The notes under the pieces were generated by a model. The model saw only the letters and a program-made list of their open reading frames with translations. It had not been told where the DNA came from and made no database searches. DNA of 64,000 nt from JAEUJM01 sp041918615 (GTDB taxonomy: Bacteria; Actinomycetota; Acidimicrobiia; Acidimicrobiales; DATDAH01). A program made the position numbers and the translations under genes. Where the stretch lies: assembly GCA_041918615.1 (NCBI GenBank), contig JAYRVH010000046.1, forward strand, positions 24,780-88,779, written 5' to 3'. Below are positions 25,149 through 34,059 of this stretch, one piece after another (within the stretch, counting starts at the first letter, position 1; each line of letters starts with the position of its first letter).

Positions 25149-25649
25149 ATGCGCCGCTCCAACGCCTTCGGCTCCGCACCCCTTGCTGTGGTCGTGCTCG
25201 CCATCGCGACGCTCACCCTCACCGGCTGCTCGAGCGCCTCCGACGATCCGGCCCTCACCACGAGCACGCAGGGGCCTTCGGCCACGGCCCCCGCCGCACC
25301 GCCCTCGACCACGACGAGCACCACCGCCGCGGCCCCGACCGCACCGCCGGGCGGGCCCACCACCCCCACTGATCCGACTGCACAGCAGGCGGGTCAACGC
25401 CTGATCGACGCGTGGACGAACGGCGACGTCGTTGCCGCAGCCGCCGCCGTCGGGAGCGACGTGGCCAACGCCCTCTTCGCCCAGGCGACGCCCGACGCCG
25501 TGCAATCGCTGCCGTGCCGGGGCTCCGAGACCGTTCTCGACGCGGTCGAGTGCGACTACAGCAACGCCGACGGCGTGGTCACCCTCGTGATCGCGGGCAA
25601 CGCCAGCAACGGGTACCGCGTCGTCAACGTCGGATTCGTGCCGACCTGA
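25149..25649 (+). CDS. Small secreted lipoprotein
   Basis: 166 residues. It has a signal peptide with lipobox LTGC (Cys27 region), then a Thr/Pro/Ala-rich linker of about 50 residues, then a 90-residue globular domain with two Cys (LPCRGSE and VECDYSN) that could form a disulfide. The domain fold is not recognised. It stands alone on the plus strand between xerD and the NUDIX gene. Confidence 0.8.
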   Translation: MRRSNAFGSAPLAVVVLAIATLTLTGCSSASDDPALTTSTQGPSATAPAAPPSTTTSTTAAAPTAPPGGPTTPTDPTAQQAGQRLIDAWTNGDVVAAAAAVGSDVANALFAQATPDAVQSLPCRGSETVLDAVECDYSNADGVVTLVIAGNASNGYRVVNVGFVPT

Positions 25650-25673
25650 CACCGGATCCGCCGTGGCCCAGGC

Positions 25674-26219
25674 CTACGCCGACAGGAACTCGCGGGCGAG
25701 GGTGAGCCCGATGATGGTCTTGGCGTCACAGAGGCGGCCGTCGGCGATCATGGCGGGCACCTCGCCAAGGGGCACCCGTTCGATGGTCATGTGGTGCTCC
25801 TCGACACCTTGGGCGGCTCGGGGCACCTCGCGCAGTGCGAGGCCCAGGAACACGTGGGACAGCTCGTCGCAGAACCCCGCCGAGTTGTAGAAGCGGGCCA
25901 GGGGCTCGAGGCGACCCGCCAGGAGACCGACCTCCTCGGCCAGCTCACGGTGCGCCGTGAGCTCCGGTGCCTCGCCGGGCACGTCCCGCTTGCCGGCCGG
26001 GATCTCGAGCAGCTCGGCTCCGACGGCGGCGCGGTACTGACGGACGAGCACCACCTGGCCGTCGTCGGTGACCGGCACCACCGAGACGGCACCGGGATGG
26101 TGCACCAGGTCACGGTCGAACGCGGTCCCGTCGGGAGCGGTGAACGAGCCCACGGCCACCGTGATCACCGCCCCGCGGTACAGCTCCCGCTCGGGGCCCT
26201 TCTCGAAGGCACCGGTCAC
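25674..26219 (-). CDS. NUDIX hydrolase, ADP-ribose pyrophosphatase type
   Basis: 181 residues from GTG 26219, eight bases after the pyrG stop. The NUDIX box is GKRDVPGEAPELTAHRELAEE followed by VGL, with the one-residue-longer first loop common in actinobacterial ADPRases. EIPAGKRD and the RFYNSAGFCDE loop also fit ADP-sugar pyrophosphatases. It corresponds in position to Rv1700 in mycobacteria. Confidence 0.93.
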   Translation of the reverse strand: MTGAFEKGPERELYRGAVITVAVGSFTAPDGTAFDRDLVHHPGAVSVVPVTDDGQVVLVRQYRAAVGAELLEIPAGKRDVPGEAPELTAHRELAEEVGLLAGRLEPLARFYNSAGFCDELSHVFLGLALREVPRAAQGVEEHHMTIERVPLGEVPAMIADGRLCDAKTIIGLTLAREFLSA

Positions 26220-26226
26220 CCGTGAC

Positions 26227-27900
26227 TCAGCGCGATGACGTGCCGACGGACTCGGAGCGGGCCCCGCTCCCGGGCTCGAGGCTGAAGAGGTGCGGCTTTC
26301 GACCCTCGGCGCGGCCGACGGCGGCACCCACGAACTCGCGGAAGAGCGGAGCCGGACGTTCGGGTCGGCTCTTGAACTCGGGGTGGGCCTGGGTACCAAC
26401 CCAGAACGGGTGCCCGCGCACCTCGATGAACTCGACCAGACGGCCGTCGGGCGAGGCTCCCGAGCAGACGAGCCCGCTGCCCTCGAAGCGGCTGCGATAG
26501 CGGGGGTTGAACTCGTAGCGGTGGCGGTGGCGCTCTGAGACCACCCCCTTGCCGTAGGCGCCGGCAACCTGTGAGCCCGGCACGAGCTCGGCGACGTAGG
26601 CACCCAGGCGCATCGTGCCGCCCTTCTCGGTGACGTCGCGCTGCGCCTCCATGAGGTCGATCACCGGGTGGGAGGTGCCCAGGTCGAACTCGCTCGAGTT
26701 GGCCCCGGTCAGCCCCAAGACGCTGCGGGCGAACTCGATGGTCATCACCTGCATGCCGAGGCAGAGCCCGAGGCAGGGGATCTCGTTCTCGCGGGCATAG
26801 CCGGCGGCGGCGATCTTGCCCTCGATGCCCCGCTCGCCGAAACCACCGGGGATCACGATGCCGTCGAGCTCGCGGAGGCGGCCGTCGGCGAGCAGGCCCT
26901 CGACGTCCTCGGCCTGGATCCACTGGAGCTCGATGTCGGTTCCGTGGAAGAACCCCCCGTGCTTGAGGGCCTCGACCACCGAGAGGTAGGCGTCGGGAAG
27001 GCTGACGTACTTGCCGACGATGCCGATCTTGACCGAGCGGTCGATCGAGGCGATGCGGCGCACGAGCGCCGACCACTCGTCGAGGTTCACGGGGCCGGCA
27101 TCGAATCGGAGCAGTTCGCAGACGACGGCGTCGAGCCCCTCCTCGTGCAGCACCAACGGGATCTCGTACAGGCTCCGGGCGTCGGCGGCATTGACGACGG
27201 CGTCGACCGGCACGTCGCAGAGGTTCGAGATCTTCTGCTTGAGGGCGTCGCTGATGGCCTCCTCACTGCGACAGACGATGGCGTCGGGCTGGATTCCCCG
27301 GCTGCGGAGCTCGGTGACGGAGTGCTGCGTGGGCTTGGTCTTCTGCTCGCCCGAAGGGCCGATGAAGGGCACGAGGGTCACGTGGATGTAGCAGACGTTG
27401 TCGCGCCCGACGTCGAGGCGGAACTGCCGGATCGCCTCGAGGAACGGCAGGATCTCGATGTCGCCCACCGTGCCGCCGACCTCGGTTATCACCACGTCGA
27501 CGTCGTCGGTGGCGAGCCGGGTGATCCGGCTCTTGATCTCGTCGGTGATGTGCGGGATCACCTGGACCGTCTTGCCGAGGTAGTCGCCCCGCCGCTCGGC
27601 GGCGAGCACCGCCGAGTAGATCGACCCGGTGGTGGCGTTCGAATCACGGGTGAGGCTCTCGTCGATGAACCGTTCGTAGTGCCCGAGGTCGAGGTCGGTC
27701 TCGCCACCGTCGTCGGTGACGAAGACCTCGCCGTGCTCGAACGGGTTCATCGTGCCCGGGTCGACGTTGATGTACGGGTCGAGCTTCTGCATGGTGACCC
27801 GAAGGCCCCGCGCCTTCAGCAGGCGACCGAGCGAGGACGCGGTCAGGCCCTTGCCCAAAGAACTGGCCACCCCCCCGGTCACGAACACGTGCTTCGTCAT
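26227..27900 (-). CDS. pyrG: CTP synthase
   Basis: 557 residues. The N-terminal synthetase domain (GGVASSLGKGLTASSLG) phosphorylates UTP and aminates it to CTP. The C-terminal class I glutaminase has the nucleophile in CLGLCLGMQ and the His-Glu pair in HPEF. ATG 27900 fits the family start MTKHVFVTGG. The last 30 residues extend beyond E. coli PyrG. It shares a divergent 260-bp region with the GT-C gene. Confidence 0.98.
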   Translation of the reverse strand: MTKHVFVTGGVASSLGKGLTASSLGRLLKARGLRVTMQKLDPYINVDPGTMNPFEHGEVFVTDDGGETDLDLGHYERFIDESLTRDSNATTGSIYSAVLAAERRGDYLGKTVQVIPHITDEIKSRITRLATDDVDVVITEVGGTVGDIEILPFLEAIRQFRLDVGRDNVCYIHVTLVPFIGPSGEQKTKPTQHSVTELRSRGIQPDAIVCRSEEAISDALKQKISNLCDVPVDAVVNAADARSLYEIPLVLHEEGLDAVVCELLRFDAGPVNLDEWSALVRRIASIDRSVKIGIVGKYVSLPDAYLSVVEALKHGGFFHGTDIELQWIQAEDVEGLLADGRLRELDGIVIPGGFGERGIEGKIAAAGYARENEIPCLGLCLGMQVMTIEFARSVLGLTGANSSEFDLGTSHPVIDLMEAQRDVTEKGGTMRLGAYVAELVPGSQVAGAYGKGVVSERHRHRYEFNPRYRSRFEGSGLVCSGASPDGRLVEFIEVRGHPFWVGTQAHPEFKSRPERPAPLFREFVGAAVGRAEGRKPHLFSLEPGSGARSESVGTSSR

Positions 27901-27905
27901 GGGTG

Positions 27906-27935
27906 GCGCCCCAACACCGTGCGCCCCAACACCGT
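27906..27935. repeat. Two perfect 15-bp tandem repeats upstream of pyrG
   Basis: GCGCCCCAACACCGT occurs twice in direct succession, followed by a partial third unit, six to thirty-five bases before the pyrG ATG. Its position in the 5' leader makes a regulatory or slippage role possible; nothing more can be said. Confidence 0.8.
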
Positions 27936-28160
27936 GCGCCCTGTCATCGCTGCCTCCGAATCGCTCGACCGTGAGAGTCTCCAACACCCGTCTGGACTCG
28001 CCGCGACCGGCGGCACCGTCTTCGGGTGGGTCGGGGCTGCCGACTCGGAGAGGCCTTTGCGAAGCTACCATGACCGGCGCCCCGTCCCGGTGAACCCACC
28101 CGGATTTTCTCGGGCCTGCGGCGCTTTCTCGCTGCCGCCCACCTCTGCAACCCCTCTGCC

Positions 28161-29633
28161 GTGACCACCGCCACCACCACCACCCCGCCGCCGACGACGG
28201 GGCGCGCCGAGCGTCGCCGTGACCTGCTCGCGCTCGTCGCCGTCACCGTGGTGCTGCGCATTCCCGCGCTCCTGGCGAGCCGTCACCTCACCTTCGACGA
28301 CGGCGTCTTCGGTGCATCCGCGGCGGCCATGCGCGCCGGGGGCGTGCCGTTCCGGCAGGTGTTCTCCAGCCAGGGGCCCCTGTTCCTGCCCCTCGTCTGG
28401 CTGGGCGACCAGATCGGGCTGCACACCCACAACGCCCCGCGTCTCACCGCGGTGCTCTCAGGGGTCGCCCTGGTCGTGGTGATCTACCTGGCGGGCCGCG
28501 AGATCACCGACCGCGCCGGTGCCCTCGTGGCCGGGGGGCTGGTCGCCGTGACCGGCGGCACGCTCGCGGTCACCGGCTCGTTGGCCGCCGACGGGCCGGC
28601 GATGGCGCTCGCCTCCGCGGCCGTACTCGTCGCACTCCGCTACCGCCGCGAGCCGACCCTGTCACGGGCCGTCGTGATGGGCCTGCTGCTCGGCGCCGCT
28701 CTCTGCGTCAAGGCCCTGGTGCTGCCTGCGGCCGTGCCCATCGGGCTCATCCTGCTGTTCGGTCGCCGCCCGCTGCACTGGGTGGTGTCGGTCGCGAGTG
28801 CCGTCGGCGTGGGTCTGGTGTCGTCGCTGGCCTTCGGGTTCGCCGACGTCTGGGACCAGTCGGTCACCTACCACCTCGACGCTCCAGGCGGTTCCGACCC
28901 GGTCGCCAACCTGGTGAAGATCCTGAACACGCTCGTCACGAGGGACCCGCTGGTCCTGGTCCTCGGGGTCGTTGCCGTCGCCTCCGCGGTGGGTCGGCAC
29001 CGGCGGGGAGAACCCACTCGGCCCGCCCCCCAGGGCGACCATCCCCGCGGCGACGCGGCGACCCCCGCCGTCCCGGTGCTGCTCGGCCTCTGGGCCACCG
29101 CCATGTTCGTCATGCTCGTCGTCGAGCACCCTTTGTGGCGTCCCCACGTCTCCGAGCTCATCGCACCGCTCGCCCTCCTCATCGGCGTCTACCGACCGTC
29201 CCGCCGCGCCCTGGTCGTCACGGTGGCCGTCGTCCTGCCGATCTCGCTGGTGTTCGCCTGGGGTGCGCTGGCGCCACTCGGCTACCGGGGCGACGAGGCG
29301 CGCCTCGTCTCGCAGCTCGAGGCCCTGCCGTCCGACGCCCTCGCCATCAGCGACGAGCCCGGCCAGGTGTGGCGGTCGGGCCACCGCACCCCCGACTGGC
29401 TGGTGGACACCTCGGTCCTGCGCACCGAGTCGGATCGTCCGTCGCTCTGGATCACCGTCGACACGGTGATGGACGCCGCCGTGCGCCCCGAGGTCTGTGC
29501 GGTGGTGGCCTGGACCCCTCGCTTCCGCGAGATGCCCGGCCTCGATGAGCAACTGCTCGACGCCGGGTTCCACCTCGCCGACCGCTATTCCCTGAACCGG
29601 CGCCTCTACCTCAAGGACGACTGCCGCCCGTGA
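28161..29633 (+). CDS. GT-C-fold glycosyltransferase-like membrane protein
   Basis: 490 residues with about ten hydrophobic segments. The first periplasmic loop holds TFDDGVFGASAAAM with the paired acidic residues typical of family-39/ArnT-like polyprenyl-phosphate glycosyltransferases. The C-terminal 130 residues are soluble and face outside. Such enzymes transfer sugars from lipid-linked donors to envelope targets. GTG 28161 follows the 260-bp spacer to pyrG. Donor and acceptor are unknown. Confidence 0.75.
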   Translation: MTTATTTTPPPTTGRAERRRDLLALVAVTVVLRIPALLASRHLTFDDGVFGASAAAMRAGGVPFRQVFSSQGPLFLPLVWLGDQIGLHTHNAPRLTAVLSGVALVVVIYLAGREITDRAGALVAGGLVAVTGGTLAVTGSLAADGPAMALASAAVLVALRYRREPTLSRAVVMGLLLGAALCVKALVLPAAVPIGLILLFGRRPLHWVVSVASAVGVGLVSSLAFGFADVWDQSVTYHLDAPGGSDPVANLVKILNTLVTRDPLVLVLGVVAVASAVGRHRRGEPTRPAPQGDHPRGDAATPAVPVLLGLWATAMFVMLVVEHPLWRPHVSELIAPLALLIGVYRPSRRALVVTVAVVLPISLVFAWGALAPLGYRGDEARLVSQLEALPSDALAISDEPGQVWRSGHRTPDWLVDTSVLRTESDRPSLWITVDTVMDAAVRPEVCAVVAWTPRFREMPGLDEQLLDAGFHLADRYSLNRRLYLKDDCRP

Positions 29634-29661
29634 CCGGGCCCTGCGATCCGGATGCGCTCTG

Positions 29662-30138
29662 TCAGCGGGCTTCGGCGGCGGCTTTGAGGGCGGCGAGCGT
29701 CTGCTCCATGCCGGCCCGATTGTGCTCGGCACGGTCGGCGACACCTGTGGCGAAGCGCCCGGCCACCGTGATGACCTTGCCGCGCTCGTCGACCCACTCC
29801 TCGGTCACCGTGCACCCTCCGGCGTCGTCGCCGGAGAACCGGTAGCGCCACACGGCCACCGAGAGGCCCATCGCCTTGGTGCGGAAGGCGAACCGCGCGC
29901 CCGCGTCCGCCTCGATCACCTCGCAGACCGTGGACCAGCCGTGGCTTCCGTGCTGGTTCTTGCCCTTGAACCGAGCCCCGACCGCCGGACCGGTAGCACC
30001 ACCGAGCCACTCGGAGCCCGTGTTCTCAGGGCTCCACTCGCCCATCCGGGTGACGTCGCCGACCATGGCGTACACCGTCGCGGGGTCGGCCTCGATCGTG
30101 GTGCTCACGCTGACGGTGGGCGGCTTGGTCTGGGTCAT
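29662..30138 (-). CDS. SRPBCC-family (polyketide cyclase-like) protein
   Basis: 158 residues with the START-like hydrophobic-cavity fold: VSTTIEADPATVYAMVGDVTR at the start, GEWSPENTGSEWLGG, a beta-rich middle and a long C-terminal helix (GMEQTLAALKAAAEA). These proteins bind lipids or other hydrophobic ligands. The ATG overlaps the stop of the phosphatase-like membrane gene by one base (TGATG), so it belongs to the murJ unit. Confidence 0.85.
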   Translation of the reverse strand: MTQTKPPTVSVSTTIEADPATVYAMVGDVTRMGEWSPENTGSEWLGGATGPAVGARFKGKNQHGSHGWSTVCEVIEADAGARFAFRTKAMGLSVAVWRYRFSGDDAGGCTVTEEWVDERGKVITVAGRFATGVADRAEHNRAGMEQTLAALKAAAEAR

Positions 30139-32429
30139 CACGCCATGCTTACTGCATCGACGGGCTCCGCGTCGGGCTCGTGCTGCACCGAGCGCACAGG
30201 GTCGGGAAGGTCGTCGGTGGCGAGCACCAGGTACACCAGCGACGCGTTCAGCACGCCGAGCATCACCCCGGGGATGGCGATTCCCGAGTCGTTCAGGGCG
30301 AACCCCAACACGGCCACCACGGTGAAGCCGTAGAGGCTGGCGCGCTCCTGGGGGATGAGCTCCTGGATCCGGTGGAGCCGCCCCGGAGCCTTCCAGATCA
30401 GATAGAGGATGAAGGCGAACACGACGGGCACCATCAGGATCCATTCCGAGCTCGTGAGCACCGAGACGTTCGCGCTCAGCTTGCGCAGCACCACCGTGGC
30501 GAAGGCGCCGAAGCCCTCGTTGCCGATGCGCTCGAACAGCCGACCCAGGTGGGTCCGGCTCTCCTCGGGCCGGGCCAGGTCGACGAAGCCGAGAGCGACC
30601 ATCGTGAGGGTCCCGCCGATGACCCAGAGCACCACGGAGCGGAAGCGGATGCGCCAGCCGAGAAGGGCCATCGCCGTGATCCCGGCCCCGGGGACGAACG
30701 ACAGCACGCCGCCCACGTCCGAGCCCCACCAGGGCGATCCGTCGATCACCACGGCCACGGCCAGGACGCCCACACCGGCCCATGCGCCCCGACGTCCGCC
30801 GATCCGCCAGGCCAACAGGCCGGCCAGGATCAGGCTTGCTGCGGCGAGCTGGGCGAACGCCAGGTTGCCGAGTCCGGCGAACCGGCCGGCGATCGTGGGG
30901 GTGTACCCGAACGTCGTGTTGAGCTGGAGTGGCGCCCCCAGGACGATGTCGACGGCGAGGATCCCCACCACCAGCCCGAGCACGCCGATCAACGGGTCCA
31001 CCACGCTGCCCAGACGGCGGAGTTGACTGCACCCCACACCCAGCGCGGCCGCCACCGAGACCAGGAACAGCCAGTACGGGGTCGTCCCGAGTCGATGGAA
31101 CGCGAACAGCCCTGCGAGGAAGCTGGCCGGCAGGAAGGCGAGCACACTCAACGCGGCGATCTCGACCAGGCGCTGGAGGCGGGGACGCTGCCGTCGGAAC
31201 GCCACGACCGCGAGGACCCATAAGGCGAGCTGGGAAAGGACGAAGAAAGTCGAGACGGCCGCCACCAGGCGGTCGCGGAACAACGCGCCGTCGTTCGATT
31301 CAATGAGGAAGGCCCGACGGTCGGCCGCCGAACCACCGCGCGCGACGCGCTCGAACGGCCGCCCCTCCATGCTGTCCGGGCGCGGGATGTCGAGGAGGTC
31401 GAGAACGGTGGGGGCGACATCGGCAAGGGTGACGAAGCCGACGCGGCGGGTGACGGCCGACCGCAGGAGCCCGGGCTCGACGTCCGGAGCGCGCAGGCCG
31501 GCGATGGTCAGGTGCGTGCCCGTGGATGCGTGGAAGGGGCCGACCACCAACACGGCGTCCCGTGCCGGGTCCACCCGCTCGAGGAGTGCTCCCACCATCT
31601 CGTCGGTGCTGCGCAGCGCGTCGGCTCGCAACCGCGCACGCTGTGCCGTGGTGACTCGCCCGTGGTAGGCGTCCGCACGCACGAGGTCGGACGCCTCCAC
31701 CAGGACGACGGCGCCGTCCCGCCAGGCCTGGTCGAAGGTGGACTGGACCATCTGTGGGTCGAGGCGCCGGCCGAATGGCGCATCCGGGTCGGGCATCAGC
31801 AGGTTGGCGCCCACCGATCCAGCGGGGACGACGCCCCGCGAGTCCATCACGCCCCCGGCGACGGCACGACCGAACTCGACGTCGAGCTCCTGTTCTGACC
31901 CGTCGGCGTTGCCGATGACCGCACGCGACGCCCCCGCGGCTTCCAGTGCGTCGCCAAGAGCGCCGACCTCGGCGTCGTAGGGCAGCTTCTCGTTCTCGGC
32001 GACGATCTGGGGCAGGCCGAGATTGACCACGCCCTCGGTGACGGTCTCGCCCGTCCGGCGACCGAAGACCTCCTCGACCGGGTAGCCCGAGAAGGATTCG
32101 CCCACGTCGAAGGCGAGGCCGTCTGCGCCTCGGGCGCCCCGGGCCCGGGTACCCGCGCCGAGGGTGGTGTAGCCGTCGCCGGGGTTGGTGCGACGTACCA
32201 CGCTCCGCGTGGAGAGGTCGGCGACGGCCGACTCGTCGAGGAGCGCGTTCAGGTGAGGAAGGCGGACGGCGTCCACCTCCTCCCAGGACAGCGTGGGGAC
32301 CGAGATGACGAGCACCCGGTCAACCGGGTCCGACGAAGTCGCCGCATCGGCGGGGCCCACCGCCCCGGCCACGCCACACACGACCAGCCCAGCGACGACC
32401 ACCGTCGCCTTGAGGGCCCTTCTGTGCAT
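30138..32429 (-). CDS. Alkaline-phosphatase-fold domain fused to a polytopic membrane domain
   Basis: 763 residues. There is a signal peptide (residues 1-28). An extracytoplasmic domain to about 345 carries alkaline-phosphatase-superfamily features: RVLVISVPTLSW, a LPHLNALL helix, NPGDGYTTLGAGTRA at the nucleophile position and VTLADVAPTVLDLLDIPRP. The canonical DHG metal motif is altered to GPFHASTGTH. Eight or nine membrane helices follow, with conserved-looking loops GYTPTIAGRFAGLGNLAF, WWGSDVGG and LNDSGIAIPG. The fusion suggests an envelope lipid- or glycan-linked phospho-transferase or hydrolase, but this is inference. Its ATG overlaps the murJ stop by one base (TGATG). Confidence 0.75.
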   Translation of the reverse strand: MHRRALKATVVVAGLVVCGVAGAVGPADAATSSDPVDRVLVISVPTLSWEEVDAVRLPHLNALLDESAVADLSTRSVVRRTNPGDGYTTLGAGTRARGARGADGLAFDVGESFSGYPVEEVFGRRTGETVTEGVVNLGLPQIVAENEKLPYDAEVGALGDALEAAGASRAVIGNADGSEQELDVEFGRAVAGGVMDSRGVVPAGSVGANLLMPDPDAPFGRRLDPQMVQSTFDQAWRDGAVVLVEASDLVRADAYHGRVTTAQRARLRADALRSTDEMVGALLERVDPARDAVLVVGPFHASTGTHLTIAGLRAPDVEPGLLRSAVTRRVGFVTLADVAPTVLDLLDIPRPDSMEGRPFERVARGGSAADRRAFLIESNDGALFRDRLVAAVSTFFVLSQLALWVLAVVAFRRQRPRLQRLVEIAALSVLAFLPASFLAGLFAFHRLGTTPYWLFLVSVAAALGVGCSQLRRLGSVVDPLIGVLGLVVGILAVDIVLGAPLQLNTTFGYTPTIAGRFAGLGNLAFAQLAAASLILAGLLAWRIGGRRGAWAGVGVLAVAVVIDGSPWWGSDVGGVLSFVPGAGITAMALLGWRIRFRSVVLWVIGGTLTMVALGFVDLARPEESRTHLGRLFERIGNEGFGAFATVVLRKLSANVSVLTSSEWILMVPVVFAFILYLIWKAPGRLHRIQELIPQERASLYGFTVVAVLGFALNDSGIAIPGVMLGVLNASLVYLVLATDDLPDPVRSVQHEPDAEPVDAVSMA

Positions 32430-33991
32430 CAGGCGGCTCCCGTGTGGACGATGAGGCGTTCGGGAGCGAGGCGCAGAACCCGCACGGCGGCCCACCACAA
32501 TGCCAGACCCAGGCCGCCCACGACCGTCAGCGCGACCAGGTCGGCGATCCGACCCGATGGCTCCACTGCCCGGAACACCGCCCAGGCTGCGCCGGCCAGC
32601 ACCGCCGAGACCGCCAGGGCGAGCGGGAAGGACCGGGGGAAGAGCGGCTCGCACACGCGTCGCCGCAGGCCGACGCCGAGGGCGAGGGCGCCCAGTAGGA
32701 AGGCGACCGTGTGACCGATCCCCAACAGGTAGATGGTCGCGGTCCCCTCGCTGAGCGCGGAGGCGACGACCATGAAGGCCACGCCCACGATGGCGGTGGC
32801 CGACGCCACGACCGCCGGGGTCCGGCTGTCCCCGAGGGCGTAGTAGGCCCCCGCCAGGAGGCGGAAGGCGCCGTAGGCGAAGAGACCGAGGGCCAACGAG
32901 GCCGTTGCCGCGGCCATGAGGTCGATCCCGCTGGAGGTGTTCGCCTCGCCGAAGGCGAGGACGCTCATGAGCGGCACCGCCAGGGCGTACAGCGCCGCCG
33001 ACACCGGGAGCACGGTGACCGAGAGCGCGTCGAGCCCCCAGCGCACGGCGTTCGCGTAGGCCGGGAGATCACCGTTGGCCACGTCGGTGGCCAACTCGGG
33101 CGTGACCGTGGTGTGGATCGGCTGGGCCAGGACCCCATAGGGAGCGAGGAAGACGTAGAACGCGACGCGGTAAGCGACCACGCCGCCTTCGACCGCGCCG
33201 CCCAGGATGACAGCCGCGCCGAGCAGGAGGGCGGCGCCCGTGTGTTGGAGCACCGCCCAACCGGACAGCCGCAACAGGTGCCGGACCGCCGGGTCACGCG
33301 GTGCGAACCGCGGCCGGAGGTGGAACCCGCGACGCCGCAGGTCGACCAGTGGGATCGCCACGAAGGCGGCGACGCCGAGCGTGCCGCCGAGGCCCAGCAC
33401 GAGCTTCCCCGCCAGGGTGAGCTCGAGTCCGGGATCGGGGCCCGCCACGACCGCGAACAGCGCCATCGATGCCACGATGACGATGGTGTTGCCGATCGGC
33501 GCCGCGGCAGGAAGGGCGTACACCCGCTTGGCGTTGAGCAGGGCGATCGACAGGAACCCGTAGGTGTAGAGCACCAGCTGGGGCATGAAGAACCGGAGCA
33601 GGAAGGTGGCGAGCTCACGCTGCTGTGCGGCGACCGCCGGATCGGTGACGGCGCTGGTGAGCAACCGGGCGAGGAGGGGGGCCAACAGCACGCCGAGCAC
33701 GGTGAGGGGACCGAGCACCAGCAGGAACAGGCCGAGCAGCCCCCCGGCCTGACGCTCGGCGGCCTCCTGCTCGCCCCGGTCGAACAGCTCGACGAAGCTG
33801 GGCACCAGCACCGCCGAGAGCGCGCCGGCGGCAAGGAGCTCGAACACCACCGTCGGAAGCGTGTTGGAGGCCTCGAAGGTGTTGCCGAGGAAGCTCGTGC
33901 CGAGCACGGCCGCAACCACGATGACCCGGGCCCCGCCCAGCGCCCGGGACACGGCCGCCGCTACGCCCATCCCGGCTGCGGCGCGGCCCAC
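32429..33991 (-). CDS. murJ: Lipid II flippase MurJ (MviN)
   Basis: 520 residues with about 14 membrane helices. The start GRAAAGMGVAAAVSRALGGAR and FGPSDTASNT-like FEASNTLPTVVFELLAAGALSA are MurJ signatures. It flips lipid II across the membrane for peptidoglycan synthesis. It lacks the cytoplasmic pseudokinase extension of mycobacterial MurJ. GTG 33991 is the first start codon in the frame. It lies 68 bp after steB, linking peptidoglycan export with cell-separation factors. Confidence 0.93.
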   Translation of the reverse strand: MGRAAAGMGVAAAVSRALGGARVIVVAAVLGTSFLGNTFEASNTLPTVVFELLAAGALSAVLVPSFVELFDRGEQEAAERQAGGLLGLFLLVLGPLTVLGVLLAPLLARLLTSAVTDPAVAAQQRELATFLLRFFMPQLVLYTYGFLSIALLNAKRVYALPAAAPIGNTIVIVASMALFAVVAGPDPGLELTLAGKLVLGLGGTLGVAAFVAIPLVDLRRRGFHLRPRFAPRDPAVRHLLRLSGWAVLQHTGAALLLGAAVILGGAVEGGVVAYRVAFYVFLAPYGVLAQPIHTTVTPELATDVANGDLPAYANAVRWGLDALSVTVLPVSAALYALAVPLMSVLAFGEANTSSGIDLMAAATASLALGLFAYGAFRLLAGAYYALGDSRTPAVVASATAIVGVAFMVVASALSEGTATIYLLGIGHTVAFLLGALALGVGLRRRVCEPLFPRSFPLALAVSAVLAGAAWAVFRAVEPSGRIADLVALTVVGGLGLALWWAAVRVLRLAPERLIVHTGAA

Positions 33992-34059
33992 CGAACGCTG
34001 CGAGGCAGGGGCGAGTGGCGGCTCCGAGAGCGCCGATCCGTCGGCTGCGCTGAACTCGG

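Noticed and set aside
27901..28160. PyrG attenuator or riboswitch in the divergent spacer
   Set aside because: The 15-bp repeats are clear, but I see no terminator/antiterminator pair or C-run initiator like known pyrG control.
26668..28164. 498-codon plus-strand frame opposite pyrG
   Set aside because: Antisense of CTP synthase; no recognisable domain.
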